A stretch of 64,000 bases of DNA. Source: Bryoerythrophyllum caledonicum (taxonomy: Eukaryota > Streptophyta > Bryopsida > Pottiales > Pottiaceae). Of the stretch, positions 1 to 11,190 are shown piece after piece. Position 1 is the stretch's first letter. Every line of letters starts with the position of its first letter. The position numbers and the translations under genes are program-made. The stretch is from positions 3,216,678 through 3,280,677 of the forward strand of contig OZ020515.1 of the NCBI GenBank assembly GCA_963971425.1. The letters run 5' to 3'. Under the pieces are notes generated by a model. That model was not told the DNA's origin. It was given only the letters and a program-made list of their open reading frames with translations, and ran no database searches.

Positions 1-408
1 CGCACACAAATTCGTAGCATCAACATGCTTGATTCCTCGAGCAACGTGGATTTCCACAACGTCTTTGCCGTCCATAAGAACAAAAGATCCTCCCAATTGT
101 TCACAATTCACCAAACATTCTTCAAAATCGAATGGCGATTCGAAATTCTTCGAATCCACAATCTTCTTAACCTTCACTATCATTTTGACGCCATCTGGAA
201 TGTCTTCGTTTCGATTGCAAAGTTCCTGAATAATAATGTTAGCATCTTTTCCAGTCAACGTAGTACAATGTGAATTTGAATTTCGACTAACTTTCATGTA
301 ATCCACTCCTGATCTCTTCTCAACCGCATGATCCAACATATCATGCTCTAAACTCAAACCAAGTTTCTTCAAGACCCCTACGTGTCTATCACCACTATTA
401 TGCTGCAT
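1..408 (-). CDS. Partial unknown protein, runs off left edge
   Basis: Reading the reverse strand from an ATG at 408 gives about 136 codons without a stop to the window edge, too long to be chance in this base composition. The start is MQHNSGDRHVGVLKKLG; an in-frame TAA lies directly upstream of the ATG, so this is the first possible start unless an intron intervenes. The protein is mixed charged and hydrophobic, with no signal peptide or membrane segment. I recognise no family. It abuts the 5'-truncated gag-like element that begins near 440, so it may be a host gene or part of another transposon cut by that junction. The C-terminus is missing because the window ends. Confidence 0.55.
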   Translation of the reverse strand, partial: MQHNSGDRHVGVLKKLGLSLEHDMLDHAVEKRSGVDYMKVSRNSNSHCTTLTGKDANIIIQELCNRNEDIPDGVKMIVKVKKIVDSKNFESPFDFEECLVNCEQLGGSFVLMDGKDVVEIHVARGIKHVDATNLCA

Positions 409-445
409 TTACTGTGCTTCGGAGTTTAAAACCTTCGAACACAAC

Positions 446-2313
446 GTGCAAATGAGAGCATAATGGGCATTTCAGAGCAAGGAGATGGTGACAAAGGAAC
501 TCAAGAAACGGCCAAACCAATACGTCGGCACCCTTAGGGCCCACCCCGATAAGTGGACTGCAAGGGTGTGGAAGGCGACATTCCGGGAGGGAGCGGTGAA
601 AGTGGCAGAGAAGAACGACGACTTCCTGAAGGAAGAGTTCCTCCGAGTTGCAAACCCAATAGACAGTTACGCGCTTGGAGACCTCAAGGACCCGGACGCA
701 AAGTTGGTTATTTCTTTTCTGAACCCCATCTTCCACCCGGAAAAGCCCAAGAGAATCGTAGGCAAATTAGCCAATTTGTTTCTAGGGACAATGCGGAGCA
801 AGCACCAGGTGGATTGGGCAACCCTCATGGTGGACGAGGTGGGCCGGATGGTCAAGAACCTGTAGAAGACCCGGAAGACGCCGACTTCCATATCGACGTA
901 TGTAGCCCATCTTTACGGGAAGAAGGAGCTGAGTCCGGAGGAGCAGGATGAGTTCGGGAAGCTTCTGAAGATTCAGTCTTACGGAGGTGTGGAGATGGAG
1001 TTGTCAGAGCCGGAAGAAAAAGAAGATACGGACGACACAGAGTCCCCGTCCCCTACTCCACTTGTTCACAAGCGGAAGAGGAAGAGGAGCAGGTCAACAA
1101 AAGTAGATCTGGAGCCGGAACCCGCAAGCCCGCCACAAGAGAACCGGGCAACACAGGCTCCAACACAGCCTGCCGAGACGCCGGCAGCGCAGCAGCTTCC
1201 CACCGGACCAGATCCCCCCGGAACTGACATTGGCCCCACTCCCCCAATTACTATGACCGGACGCGTGACGGACGACATCACCGAACTCTGCCAGCAAGTG
1301 GTCTGGCGAGCCAAGGTCCTTAACCAGGAGCTCAAGGATCGGCTATCCGTCATTATGGACGTCATGGAAGAAGTAGGTGTGGAGGACTTTACGGCTCTTC
1401 TTCCGCGGCTGAAGGATCTAAAGGTCACGGAGGAAAAGTACCGGCTGATGGAAGAGTAGCAGGCCGCACTTACCAAGTTCAACACCAAACTCTGGGAGCG
1501 GATTGAAAAGATAGAGGCGGAAGTCCAAGAAGCTCACCGGGTGGCGCGAGAAGCCAAGGACAAGGCTTATGCCTCCGGATGCGCGTTGTCGGAGGTCCGG
1601 CATGCGCTCGACTTCCCTGTCGACATAGTCAACCGGGCCCTCCTCTACACCAAAAGCCGGGAGAGCGGTGAGAAGATGATCCGGGGGCCGATCATCCGGT
1701 TCCTGATGGACCACAGAAAGGAGATGGAGAAGACCAGGAAGAACATGCTGGTGCTGGTCAACAACATGCCGCCGGAGAAGCCCAAGGCGTGCGGGACGCA
1801 AGTGCCGGAGGAGTCGCTATTGGAGTCAGAAGAAGCGGGACCCTCTGGAACTTCGTTCGGACCCAGCAGCAGCAGCGACCGGGAACTTCATTGACCTTGC
1901 GGGGACACCGGATGGAGCGTTGCCCCCAAGACGGAGCAATGTGAGGTTGCCTACTTCAGGTATGCCTCCTAAGTGGCAGAGTTTCATCCCAGGGGGATTT
2001 ACTCCGGTGAACCCGATTCCTTTCCAATTGCAGTTGGTGTCTCCATCCTTGAAGCCAGCGCGGGTGTCTGCTTTGCCTAGTGGTCAGAGGACGGTGGCGA
2101 CGGAGGTCAGTCTCAGTGGCAGCCTCAGGGACCTGCCGGCGGCAGCATTCCGGACCCCTTCACCAACCGCAGCCCCAACAACACCAGCTTCCGGAAGGAA
2201 GGACTAGGAGACGGAGACGAAGGTAACGTAGGCGCAGCCAGAGCTGGACCAAGCAGCGGAGGAACTCACCCCTAGGCGTAGGAGTCTTAGGAAGAAGAAT
2301 CAGAGTACTCCGT
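446..2313 (+). pseudogene. Gag-like protein, broken copy A
   Basis: Coding remnants in order: 485-865 (globular region, with FLNPIFHPEKPKRIVGKLAN), 866-1459 (acidic, Pro/Lys/Arg-rich linker then helical region), 1460-1894 (helical region, then Pro/Ser-rich tail), and a shifted Pro-rich tail at 1920-2207. The best-preserved relative is the reverse-strand copy at 11191-13255. In-frame TAG codons stand at 863-865 and 1457-1459. Layout (N-terminal globular domain, linker, coiled-coil-like middle, disordered tail) resembles plant retroelement gag-like or 'plant transposon' proteins. No zinc knuckle, protease or polymerase motif is visible. The gag assignment rests on layout and repeat context, not on a recognised domain. 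Confidence 0.6.
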
Positions 2314-2348
2314 AGTTAGTAAGTTTTTGTTTAGTACGGTTGTAAGTA

Positions 2349-2395
2349 GCGATTAACGATGGGGCTCAAAATTGCACCCGGCTACTACTCCGCAG
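2349..2395 (+). repeat. Conserved block downstream of gag-like ORF
   Basis: A ~40-bp block GCGATTAACGATGGGGCTC followed by a variable spacer and ACCCGGCT occurs here, at 11098-11142 (reverse), 22786-22825 and 38757-38800, each time just 3' of a gag-like ORF or its remnant. It is the best-conserved noncoding part of the family and could be the polypurine-tract or 3'-LTR start region; this is an inference. Confidence 0.6.
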
Positions 2396-3042
2396 AGTTA
2401 GGAAGTTAGACCATCCGGAACCTTTGAGTTCGGGGAATTTTGGATCTAAGATCCGAAAGTTCCGGTAGTCTTTGGACTTAGTGTAAAGGTCAAAGCGGTG
2501 GGACCACCCACCTTTTGGTGCTACAGCCCCACCTTTCCGGATTTCTAGAGATAAGGGTAGGATCAAATTAGGATCTTTAGTTAGTATTTAGTCATGGGAA
2601 GTTTGGAGAACTCCTCATCTTGTTTTCCTACACTATAAACATTTTGGTTCTGAAAAATATTGTCTTTCCAGTATTTGAAGTGTTTTCGTGGGTGTAACAG
2701 ATCCATTGTGGTTGTGTGGGTTATGGTATTCTTATTCATTGAGAGTAGTAATAGTTTCTAGGTTTGAGGGACCGGTTGGGACTAGTAGCAGCAGGAGAAC
2801 ACCCGGAAGAGCTGGAGACGAACTCAGGGAGAAGGCCTGATGTTCTGCAGAGCCCGGAGGAAGCCAAGAGGGGAAGAGACGCATTGCAAGCGGGGGAATT
2901 GGTGGTCTCTAGGGCACGGGATTTCCGTGTGAACCCGGATATCGGTGAAAGACCGGAATCCAACCTGACGATTGGGAAAAAGCCTATTGTAGATGTCTAG
3001 AAGGTAACCTCATCTGGATCAAGGGAGACTCCGTTGATTGAA

Positions 3043-3055
3043 TCCCATTTCCACC
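3043..3055 (+). repeat. Target-site duplication, left
   Basis: TCCCATTTCCACC here is repeated exactly at 20895-20907. The two copies flank the 17.8 kb insertion and join the two halves of the gag-like element it interrupts. Confidence 0.85.
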
Positions 3056-3122
3056 GGGGAAAGCTATTTTGCGTGCGTTGAGCCGTGAGCCGTGAGCCTA
3101 CGGACGTGAGCCGTGAGCTAAA
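3056..3122 (+). repeat. Left terminal inverted repeat and subterminal array
   Basis: Terminal AGCTATTTTGCGTGC matches the inverted right end, followed by TTGAGCC and four to five GTGAGCC/GTGAGCT units. The right-end partner is at 20848-20894. Confidence 0.8.
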
Positions 3123-3850
3123 AAAGTTAGTGGAAAAAGTAAAAGGTTTATATTTTTAGAAGTTATGTTCTAATTTTAGGAAGAAATGTGGACCTATTTC
3201 CGTGGATTAAATAGCAAGAATTTTAGTGTTCAGAATTTTTTTGGTGAAAGTTTACGATGGAAAATTACGTAAAGTTGTATGTAAGGAACCAAAGGACCAA
3301 GGTTTATGGATGGTTAGGGATAAGGAGAGGTTTTGATATGGACAATTACGGTGAGGAAGAGGTCCGGGTAGAGACAATTAGAGAGAGGCCTTTGCCTAGA
3401 TAGGGACAATTTTGGAGAGGAATATTCTATGGTCGCAGAGAATTATGGAGAGTTCTGGATAAGGACAATAAGAGAGGTGGAAAGTTTGAGATGGAGAGGA
3501 TTGACGATAAGGGCAATTAGGGATAAGAGACTTCATGGATGTGGATAAGCAGGTTTAGGGACTGCTAGAGAGAGAGATAATTCAAAAGAGGGTGAGGCTC
3601 GATTACGAACAATTAGGGATAGGGAATATTTTCTAAAAGGAAACTTAGAGATATAGAGAGTTTGGGACAAGGATAAGTAGGGAGAGGGAGAGTTTGGGAT
3701 AGGATGTAGGAATAATGGGGATTTCGATCTGCAGTAGTGAGGGACAAGAGAAAGTGTTATAGACAAGGGGCATTGTGTGTACTGTAGTAGGGAAGTATTT
3801 TCCATCATGAAATGGTGCATGCAGAGTTTAGGGTAGTGAGACATGTTTTT
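3123..3850 (+). repeat. Purine-rich degenerate repeats
   Basis: Irregular reiterations of GGGATAAGGACAATTAGAGAG-like motifs with strong purine bias on the plus strand. The short reverse-strand open frame at 3533-3844 is a by-product of this bias. No gene is seen. Confidence 0.5.
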
Positions 3851-4639
3851 GAAAACTCATTGGTTGTGGACCTTGTAGTCTCACAACATTTTCATAAATG
3901 TAGAGTAGTGCAATACAAAGTTTTGATACATTTGGAGATCACTAAAGACCATAATCTTTTAGAATTAGAGCTTGGAGAACGCGCTTAATCTTGTACCAGC
4001 TTAAACGAGATTTGTGGATGAAGACATCTACCTTCCGATCTAGTCTACAAACAATGTTGAGTATGTAGTACAAGTACTTAGTGTATGTCCATGCCCCATT
4101 TGCCAAGTGACTTCTTAGACATCTCTGCAAATGCTGAAAAGTTGCAGCTTGAGACTATCCAATGGTAACCAGATACTTAGAAACCTGTGAAATGGATTTG
4201 GACTCAAAGGTGACAATGTAGCCCAATGCGTTAGAGAAAACCATACGAATCCTACAACTCTTACGGTGATTGATGTTTGGCTTGATTCCCATGGCATGGC
4301 AAGTGGCTACTGTAAGGATCCTCTCAGCCCCGTTAGCCGAGGTCACAAGCTTGTATTTACTTATTGATAGCTGAACACGTATGAATGATAACCAAGACCT
4401 ACATGTTTGGATTAAAAAGTGTTCAACTTACATCCTTCATGTCGAGGTCTCTCTAGGTAGTGCAAAGATCTCATCTAGGTAGTGAACCGCATCATGTTGA
4501 AACACGACACCATCCATGTAGGAAACTAATATCTTCCATGTTAAGGCCATTTTAGTATTTGAACCTTAACCTGTCGACAAAGAACCAGTTGTTTAGGTTG
4601 CAATTTGAGAACGGTCTTTGGTTTAGAGCCTGTGAATAT
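3851..4639 (+). other. No gene recognised; one degenerate copy of the insert repeat
   Basis: No long open frame with coding character. A segment near 4430-4560 (GAACCGCATCATGTTG...CATCCATGTAGGAAAC) is a diverged copy of the ~250-bp repeat seen at 6405, 7470, 8330, 8690 and 17060. Confidence 0.5.
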
Positions 4640-4642
4640 TAA

Positions 4643-6156
4643 CCCCTAAAGGACCAAATGTTCCTTGGGGGACGATTTTGATTTTGGGCAGGTTCCTTAA
4701 ATTTGAAAAGAAATCTCTATTTTAAAAAAAATTATACTAGATTGTCTCTAGTAAGACCTTTGTGGAGGTATTTTTATTATTATTTTTTGATTCATGGTTT
4801 GAAAGTTAGTACCACTCAAAATTAGAATTGGGGACTCTAAGCAACTCCAAAATTTTGCTAAAAGTTTCTATTGACATTGAGATTTTTCATACATATAGAG
4901 AATATTAACTTTTGTGTAGATTTTTTTTAAAGTAATGTCTTTCGTAAAAAAATATTTTAACTCAAGTCAAACATTTTTACACATCTGGGGAAAGCGGGAA
5001 AAAACTTCATCTTTTCTACATAAAATGTAGAGATCTTCATATTTTTCAATTCTTATTTTTTAACAACGATATGTTGCGAGAACCTTCTTATTGACCATTT
5101 GGATCATCATTCTAAAACATATTAACCCCTAAAGGACCAAGGCATTTTAGAGGAAAAACCATTCCAAAACTGCCACTACCATAAAGAGGCATGAAAACCA
5201 TGTTTTTCAGTAAATTTTTTCACTTTTAGCCTTAAGATTTTAAAATAGACTTCTATATGAACATACCATAGTTTTTTTTGTTGCAATCCACCGCACGGAT
5301 TTGTAGATTATAGCGTTTGAAGTGCAAGAAATTTTTTTTGCACCCCTTGCCCGACAATGTGTAAAAATGTTTGACTTGGGTTAGTATGCTATTCTACAGT
5401 AAAAGACAAGAACTATTTTATGACAATATGAAAGGAAATAATATCTCTTGCGAGTAATGAAAATCTCACATTCAATAGAGTGTCCTACGAAAAGTTTTTG
5501 GAGGTGCCCGATGTGCCCGCTCTTTCTGTTTTAAATTAAAAACCCTATAACTTTTTCATCAAGTGTCGGATTTTGAAAACAATTGTTCTCCCACTAAGGT
5601 TTTAGTAATTTCCTTCTACAACAAATTTTTTCAGAGAGGATTGTTAGAAATTGACATCATAGGAACCTGACCCAACCTTCAAATTGCCATTTCTGCACAC
5701 TTGGTCCTTTAGGAGTTAAGTTCACAAAAAAATAAAACGTGACTTGACAATTTTTGAACCTCGACTTCTTGCACACTTGTTCTGAATATGCTACACCCCT
5801 TCTTTACCTTTAAAAATTGGTGTATAGGAAACTAACAACATGCTTGACATAGTGGTAAAGGATTTTGAGGTTGTGTAGTGCAAAACTTTGATACCAAGTG
5901 CAGTCAAAGTCTGCCAATCCACTCAAAGTAGGAAAGAAGATGAACCATGTGTTTGACTTCAAACACTATATTAACTCCTATTAATCATTTTGTCAAAGTT
6001 TTTGAAATTTTGTGAATATGTTACTTGATAAGTCTTCATTGAGATCCTAAGGTCAAAATTATAAGTAGGAGGTTTTGTTTCCTTCTTTACTAATTGCAAT
6101 AGAATCAACAATTGTGAAGTGTTTTTGGTGTGAAATTGTCACGGTCTTTTAGGGGA
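4643..6156. mobile_element. PIF/Harbinger-like non-autonomous element with nested copy
   Basis: Ends are CCCCTAAAGGACCAA and, inverted, TTTTAGGGG, with TAA on both sides (4640-4642 and 6157-6159). The interior is clearly homologous to the element at 42245-43184, which has the same ends and TAA flanks. A second copy (5126-5716) is inserted inside it. A TWA target duplication and short inverted ends are typical of PIF/Harbinger relatives. No transposase is encoded. Confidence 0.55.
5126..5716. mobile_element. Nested Harbinger-like element
   Basis: Begins CCCCTAAAGGACCAAGG after TAA (5123-5125) and ends with the inverse TTGGTCCTTTAGGAG followed by TAA (5717-5719). The related element near 42750 runs CTAAAACATATTTAGTTCA across this point, giving an empty site that proves the insertion. 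Confidence 0.6.
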
Positions 6157-7720
6157 TAATGGACTGTTTTCCTTTACAATCACTGTAGAAATGAAAAAGT
6201 CAAAAATCAATTTGGATTGCTCAATACTAGAACTTAAGATTTAGTTGTTTTAAGATGGTCAACATTCACAAGTTTATTATGATATTTAGCACCGGATGAT
6301 TGATGTGTGACACTTGCATATTCTCACGATTTATCAATGGTTGAGCTTTATCCTTAATCGTCAGTCGGGAATTGTATATTACTCTATAGAATACTTGGGA
6401 TATATTGTAGTTTAGCAAGACAACGACCTTTGTACTGAAGATTCTTCAACAAGCATCTTTCAATAGGAGGTCATTTCGAGATCTGAACCTCATCATGATG
6501 TAATTCGACACCATTCATGTAAAATACTATGGCCACGAGTGGCGCCATCTGACGGTGAAGTGTTGAGATGGTCAGGCACGTGAATGCCGCAAGGACCCCC
6601 GTGAAGCAAGTATCATTGGCGGCACCTCCTTCACGGGGTTCCTTCCAAACTCACAAACGATTGATTCGGGCACGTATTGTATTGTATTGTATTGTACTGT
6701 ACTGTATTGGCAAGAGAATCTTTGCCTCGTCACATGCTCGTCACTAACACATGTGTTGCATGGAGAATTTTAAACCAAATTTTTCTAAAGTTTAAAAATT
6801 AAGAGATTTTAATAGTTGTTTAAAAGCTTGGCCTCCATACCTAGTTCAAAATAGTAGTATTTGGGAAGATACATAGGAAGACTGGTGATTGATAGCATTC
6901 CGATAGTACTAAGTTTTTGTATTTTTTAAATTTTACGTCAAAAATACCTCTCTAGTTTCAGATTGCAGATCTCCTCAAGTGTTGTGTGTGTTGTCCTTTT
7001 CCATTCTCATACAGTTGTAGAATGTTCCGAGACATCTTTCCATATTCAATAGCGCACACTCAGAGTTACCCTACCTCAATTTGCTAGCTTGAGATGCGGC
7101 CTAGTCGCAGTGGCTTCTCATAAACTCAGAACTTGTATTGATCCAAAAACTTTGCATATGCTCAACAACTAAGTATATTCAGATTTACTATATTACTGTT
7201 GTAAGCCTGTAACTTGTATTTTCTCCGCTTATGACTACGGTTATGCAATATTGCGACCGGCTTGCACTTCTGGTACTCGGTTGAGAATGACTTGGAATTT
7301 CTTGATATTGATCTACAAGTAAGAGGTGTGGAGATTTAAGGGAGGGAACTAAACTCTTGTTCCCGCTCTTGTTGTCGTTGCAAGAGATTCAAACGGAGCT
7401 TTGTTGGAAGCGAAACTCGTTGCGTGGGAGGGAGTCCATGGCAGGTGCGTACATTGTTTGCTTTTAAAGGTTTAGCAAGACTTACACATTTACATTGAAG
7501 AGGGTTCAACTTACATCTTTCTCGTGGAGGTCTCATCTAGATAGTGAACCGCATGATGTTGACATACAACACCATTCATGTAGGAAACTATTATCTTTTA
7601 ATCTTTCATGTCAAGGTCACTTCAGTATTTGAACCTTAAGCTGTCGATGTAGAAATCAGTTGTTTACTCGTGATTGATAGCAATCTGTAGTAGTAAGCTT
7701 CTTTTTTTTTCGACAACAAA
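6157..7720 (+). other. No gene recognised; copies of insert repeat
   Basis: AT-rich sequence with a short (TATTG)n run near 6675-6710. Copies of the ~250-bp insert repeat lie at about 6405-6650 and 7470-7620. The open frame at 7336-7536 (reverse) has no coding character. Confidence 0.5.
6405..6650 (+). repeat. Insert repeat ending in GC-rich palindrome
   Basis: The unit runs from TTTAGCAAGAC through GAGGTCATTTCGAGATCTGA and CATTCATGTAAAATACTATG to a palindromic end with GGACCCCCGTGAAG ... GGCGGCACCTCCTTCACGGG. Full or partial copies lie near 7470-7620, 8040-8205, 8330-8630, 8690-8935 and 17060-17220, all inside the 17.8 kb insertion. Confidence 0.6.
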
Positions 7721-7724
7721 ACCC

Positions 7725-8020
7725 CTATAAACGTCAACAGATGTCTGCTAAACGTCAACAGATCCCCGCTAAACGTCAATGATATTCCGCTAAACGTCAA
7801 TAATACTTTGCTAAACATCAATTATACTCTGCTAAACGTCAATTATACTCCGCTAAACGTCAATAATACTTAGCTAAACGTCAATAATACTCTGCTAAAC
7901 GTCAATTATACTTCTCTAAACGTCAATAATACTCCGCTAAACGTCAATAATAGTCTGCTAAACGTCTACAAAACTTTGCTAAACTTCAACAAAACTATGC
8001 TAAATTTCAAGAAAACTACT
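7725..8020 (+). repeat. 20-bp tandem array
   Basis: About 15 head-to-tail copies of a 20-bp unit close to GCTAAACGTCAATAATACTC, more degenerate at the right end. The reverse-strand open frame here encodes a matching repeat peptide and is probably not a gene. Confidence 0.85.
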
Positions 8021-8039
8021 CTATCTTAGCAGCGTTATC

Positions 8040-8205
8040 ATCGGTTATCATGAATTAAGAAGGCACCATTCATGTAGAACCATGTGGCCACTAGTGACGC
8101 CATCCGAGGCACGCTGTGTTGAGATGGCGGGGCAGGTGTAGGCCACGAGGACCCCTGTGAAACAAGTGCCGCTGGCGGTACCTCCTTCACGGGGTCCTTC
8201 CAAAA
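8040..8205 (+). repeat. Insert repeat copy with palindromic end
   Basis: CACCATTCATGTAGAACC, GTGGCCACTAGTGACGCCAT, then GAGGACCCCTGTGAAACAAG and GGCGGTACCTCCTTCACGGG: same layout as the copy at 6405-6650. Confidence 0.6.
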
Positions 8206-8329
8206 CGTCACGCATCATACCTGATTAGAGAAGACTACCCGCTAAGCTTGAGCATATCACTGAGCAAAGTTCTAACCAGGATTTTCCTAGTAATTGCAAT
8301 CAAACCGGAAAGAGCCCAACTTGAGTTGT

Positions 8330-8935
8330 AGTTCAGATCATGATAAGGTTCAGATCATGACGAGGTCATTTCAAAACCTTAAGCTGTCAATGTTGATTGA
8401 AGATTCTTCAATAAACATCTTTCATTAGGAGGTCAATGTTTCGAGATCTGAAACTCATCATCATCAAAATTTGATTCTCATCATCATTAAAATCTGAACG
8501 TCATTCATATAGAATACTATGGCCACCGTTTGATGGTGAATGATAGGAGGTGGCCGGGCAGGTGAATGACACAAGGACCCCTGTGAACCAAGTACTGCTG
8601 GCGGCACCTCCTTCACAGGGTCCTCTCTAACTCGGGTTCTAAATTAACAAGCGCTTATCTACAATGTACATTCCAGAATATGTTTGAATGATTTGCAAGA
8701 CTCACACGTTTGGATTGCAGAGTTTTCTACTACCATCTTCTGTGTGGAGGTCATTTCGAGATTTGAACCTCATCATGTTCAAAACCAACGTGACCGTAGA
8801 TGTAAAATAATGTAGTCAACAATGAAGCCTTTTGATTGTGTTGGATTAAGCCGAGAAGAGGTGGTTGCTTGGAGGACCCCGTAAAGGAGTGCTGCTAGCG
8901 GCATTCCCTTCACATGAATCCTCCCCACCTCGGGC
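8330..8935 (+). repeat. Two consecutive insert-repeat copies
   Basis: Copy one (8330-8630) and copy two (8690-8935) each contain GAGGTCA...TTCGAGAT, the CATCATG segment and a palindromic end. The second has a near-perfect GTGCTGCTAGCGGCA core between GGAGGACCCCGTAAAGG and a CCTTCACA...TCCTCC partner. Confidence 0.6.
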
Positions 8936-9881
8936 AACAAATATCCATGCACGTATATTCTCCATATAATACATATCATGAATGAGAATTTTGCTTGACT
9001 GTTGTCATTACAGGAAGCACCTAACATGAATGCATTGTTGCAGAGATTGAGCTCGACAGGTTGGAACGGAAGTTGATGGAGGGGGCAATGAGCAATCGCC
9101 AATTTGTGAAAATATAGGTATCAATTGCAACTGAATTTTTGGTTGTGGTTCAATATTATCTTCTTTTTGTTTAACGAGTCTTTGAATGTAGGGGTCTATG
9201 TCAACGATGACGAAGATATTGAGAACAATGAAGAAGAAGGGAATGACGATGATGATGTGAATGTGAGAAGTACTCGGGTAAGATGTTCTATTTTTGGGAT
9301 GGGAATAATCGTCTCAAAGCTTGGCTCGAGATCATCAACCGAGACCACAGTGACAACAAAGAGTAGCATTACGGAGAGGAGTCAATTATCTAGGTTTTTC
9401 CAACAGATTCGACAGGCCCGCTTGTGACTACACTCCACCAAGTCAATTGGAAAGTTTTGATTATATGAGATCTTTAAAGTTTCCATTTTGTCTCCTTTGT
9501 TCCTTAACCCGACCTACTCCTTTTGCACGTGGAGCCGGAGGTGCCATGTGAAATCAAATGTAGTCCACAAGCTATACCAAATTCAACAAATTGTTAGGCA
9601 ACACCTGGCCCCCTCTCATATTTCACGAACCTCATGTCAAAAGCTGAAATTAGTGATGCGATTGCAAAAGAACTCCAACTTGGTACACGCTTACTATTAA
9701 AGAACTCGTTGGAGTACTATATCGTGTATTATTCACCTCTCAGGACTATATTTCATTTATCTGAAGTTGTTTATGAGTCAAATGTTAGAACATTCTTCTT
9801 GAAATGGCCTCGTGGAGGTTGACGAATGCCATCTGCACCTTCAGAAGAAAATGCCGCCAGCCGCACCTCCTTTTGGGAGTG
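8936..9881 (+). other. Possible decayed coding segment; no gene recognised
   Basis: An open frame at 9125-9427 encodes a hydrophobic start followed by an acidic Asp/Glu/Asn tract and a Ser/Thr-rich end; I do not recognise it and it may be chance. A GC-rich piece at 9850-9875 (CCGCCAGCCGCACCTCC) belongs to the palindromic repeat family and is interrupted on its right by the nested gag-like element. Confidence 0.35.
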
Positions 9882-11097
9882 TGTTGCAGTTCGTAGAGAC
9901 AGTATCCCTCCGGAATACACTCAATCGTCACTAAGTGCTTCCCAGAGTAACCGCTCCGGTTTCGTTCCCACAGAGACCTAATGTCCTTCTTTTCAATACT
10001 CCGGACTACTTCACTGATCAAAGCAATTCGGTTACAAGTTAGCTATAAGGTATACTTAATTACGTTGGATCTAGGTCCTTCCGGAATCCGGATTACATAC
10101 AATATTTTCCGGAGAGTAGTTTCCGGAAATCTAAAGGAGGGTTTGATTTATCTCTGGTCCTCCTCAGAGAGTCTTCTGGAGTTTTTAAGCGAGTGGCCGA
10201 AGTCCACTGACCCTGTTTTGTGTAAGTGGCTGGGTTTCCCACTGCCCTGTGACTTAAAGTGGCTAGGCACCCACTGTCCGGAACTTATAGTGACCGAACA
10301 CCACTCTCCCTACTTTGCTAACTGGTAATTTGATTGTTGCGGCCGGACGTCGGCTCTCACGACATCCGGAAGGCCTTCCGGATGCGATCACACAGAGACT
10401 AATCCAGACTACAACGACATTCCGATGGGTATGGTTGCAACTCTCCGGAACAGAGGCACACCGTTTACTATGGTTGTTCCATCAAGGTATGGGTGTCAGG
10501 CTTTTTCCTATCTTGGGGGAGAACTCCGGTATTGACCGGAGTCCAGTTTGAGCAGTTCCTTCCGCGAACTAGAGATTACCAGGAACACCTCTGCAGTTCA
10601 TTTCTTCCCCTCCTGGCTACTTCCGGACCCTGGAGACTACCAGGAACACCTCTGCAGTAGTTCTCTCCAGCTCTCCCAAGCGATCTCCTAACACCGACCT
10701 CGATAGCTTCCCCCTCCGGCAAAGCGGTTGAATTACCCTACTCCGGAAGAATTACTCACACAACCATACCCTCAAGAATGGATCCGTCCCTCACAGGTTT
10801 TCTACGCCATCTCAATCACACAAGGTAGCAAGTCTGATGCAATCTGATAACGTATATTCCTGAATGAGAAGAACAAGATAAAAGGGTTTTGCCAAAAACC
10901 CTCCTGCTAAGTACTAACTAAGTCCCATCTAAACTTAGATATCTTTCTAACTAACAATGGGAAGTCCGCTAGATCTTATCTAAAAGATCCGAGAAATCCA
11001 GAAAAGTTCCAGATCGGATCTCAGATCCACAAATCACTCCACCGTTCCGTCTTCGGATTTCCTAATCTAACTACAAACTGGCTATTGACTCCGGCAG

Positions 11098-11142
11098 CAA
11101 CCGGGTGCACTTGGGGCCCCATCGTTAGTCGCTGCTGATCCG
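11098..11142 (-). repeat. Conserved block of gag-like element B
   Basis: Reverse strand reads GCGACTAACGATGGGGCCCC then TGCACCCGGTTGCTGCCGGAG, matching the blocks at 2349, 22786 and 38757. Confidence 0.6.
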
Positions 11143-11190
11143 GACTCTAACCCTGAGACAAAAGAAAGGAGACGCAAAAACTAACTAATC

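Larger units (their letters stand above)
440..3055 (+). mobile_element. Gag-like element copy A, 5' part
   Basis: Left part of a retroelement-like unit also seen at 9882-13759 (reverse), 37978-40032 and 57826-59585 (reverse). It holds a broken gag-like ORF (446-2313), a conserved block at 2349-2395 containing AACGATGGGGCTC, and a TTCCGGAA-rich 3' region. Homology to the other copies starts near 440, so the 5' end is truncated. At 3055 the unit is interrupted by the 17.8 kb insertion; its 3' end continues at 20908. I see no reverse transcriptase or integrase in it. Confidence 0.7.

Noticed and set aside
7636..7821. Possible repeat-peptide gene (LLTFSG repeats)
   Set aside because: It merely translates the 20-bp tandem array; there is no start context or non-repeat coding sequence.
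7725..8020. CRISPR-like array
   Set aside because: Units are contiguous 20-bp repeats without unique spacers, in a eukaryotic context.
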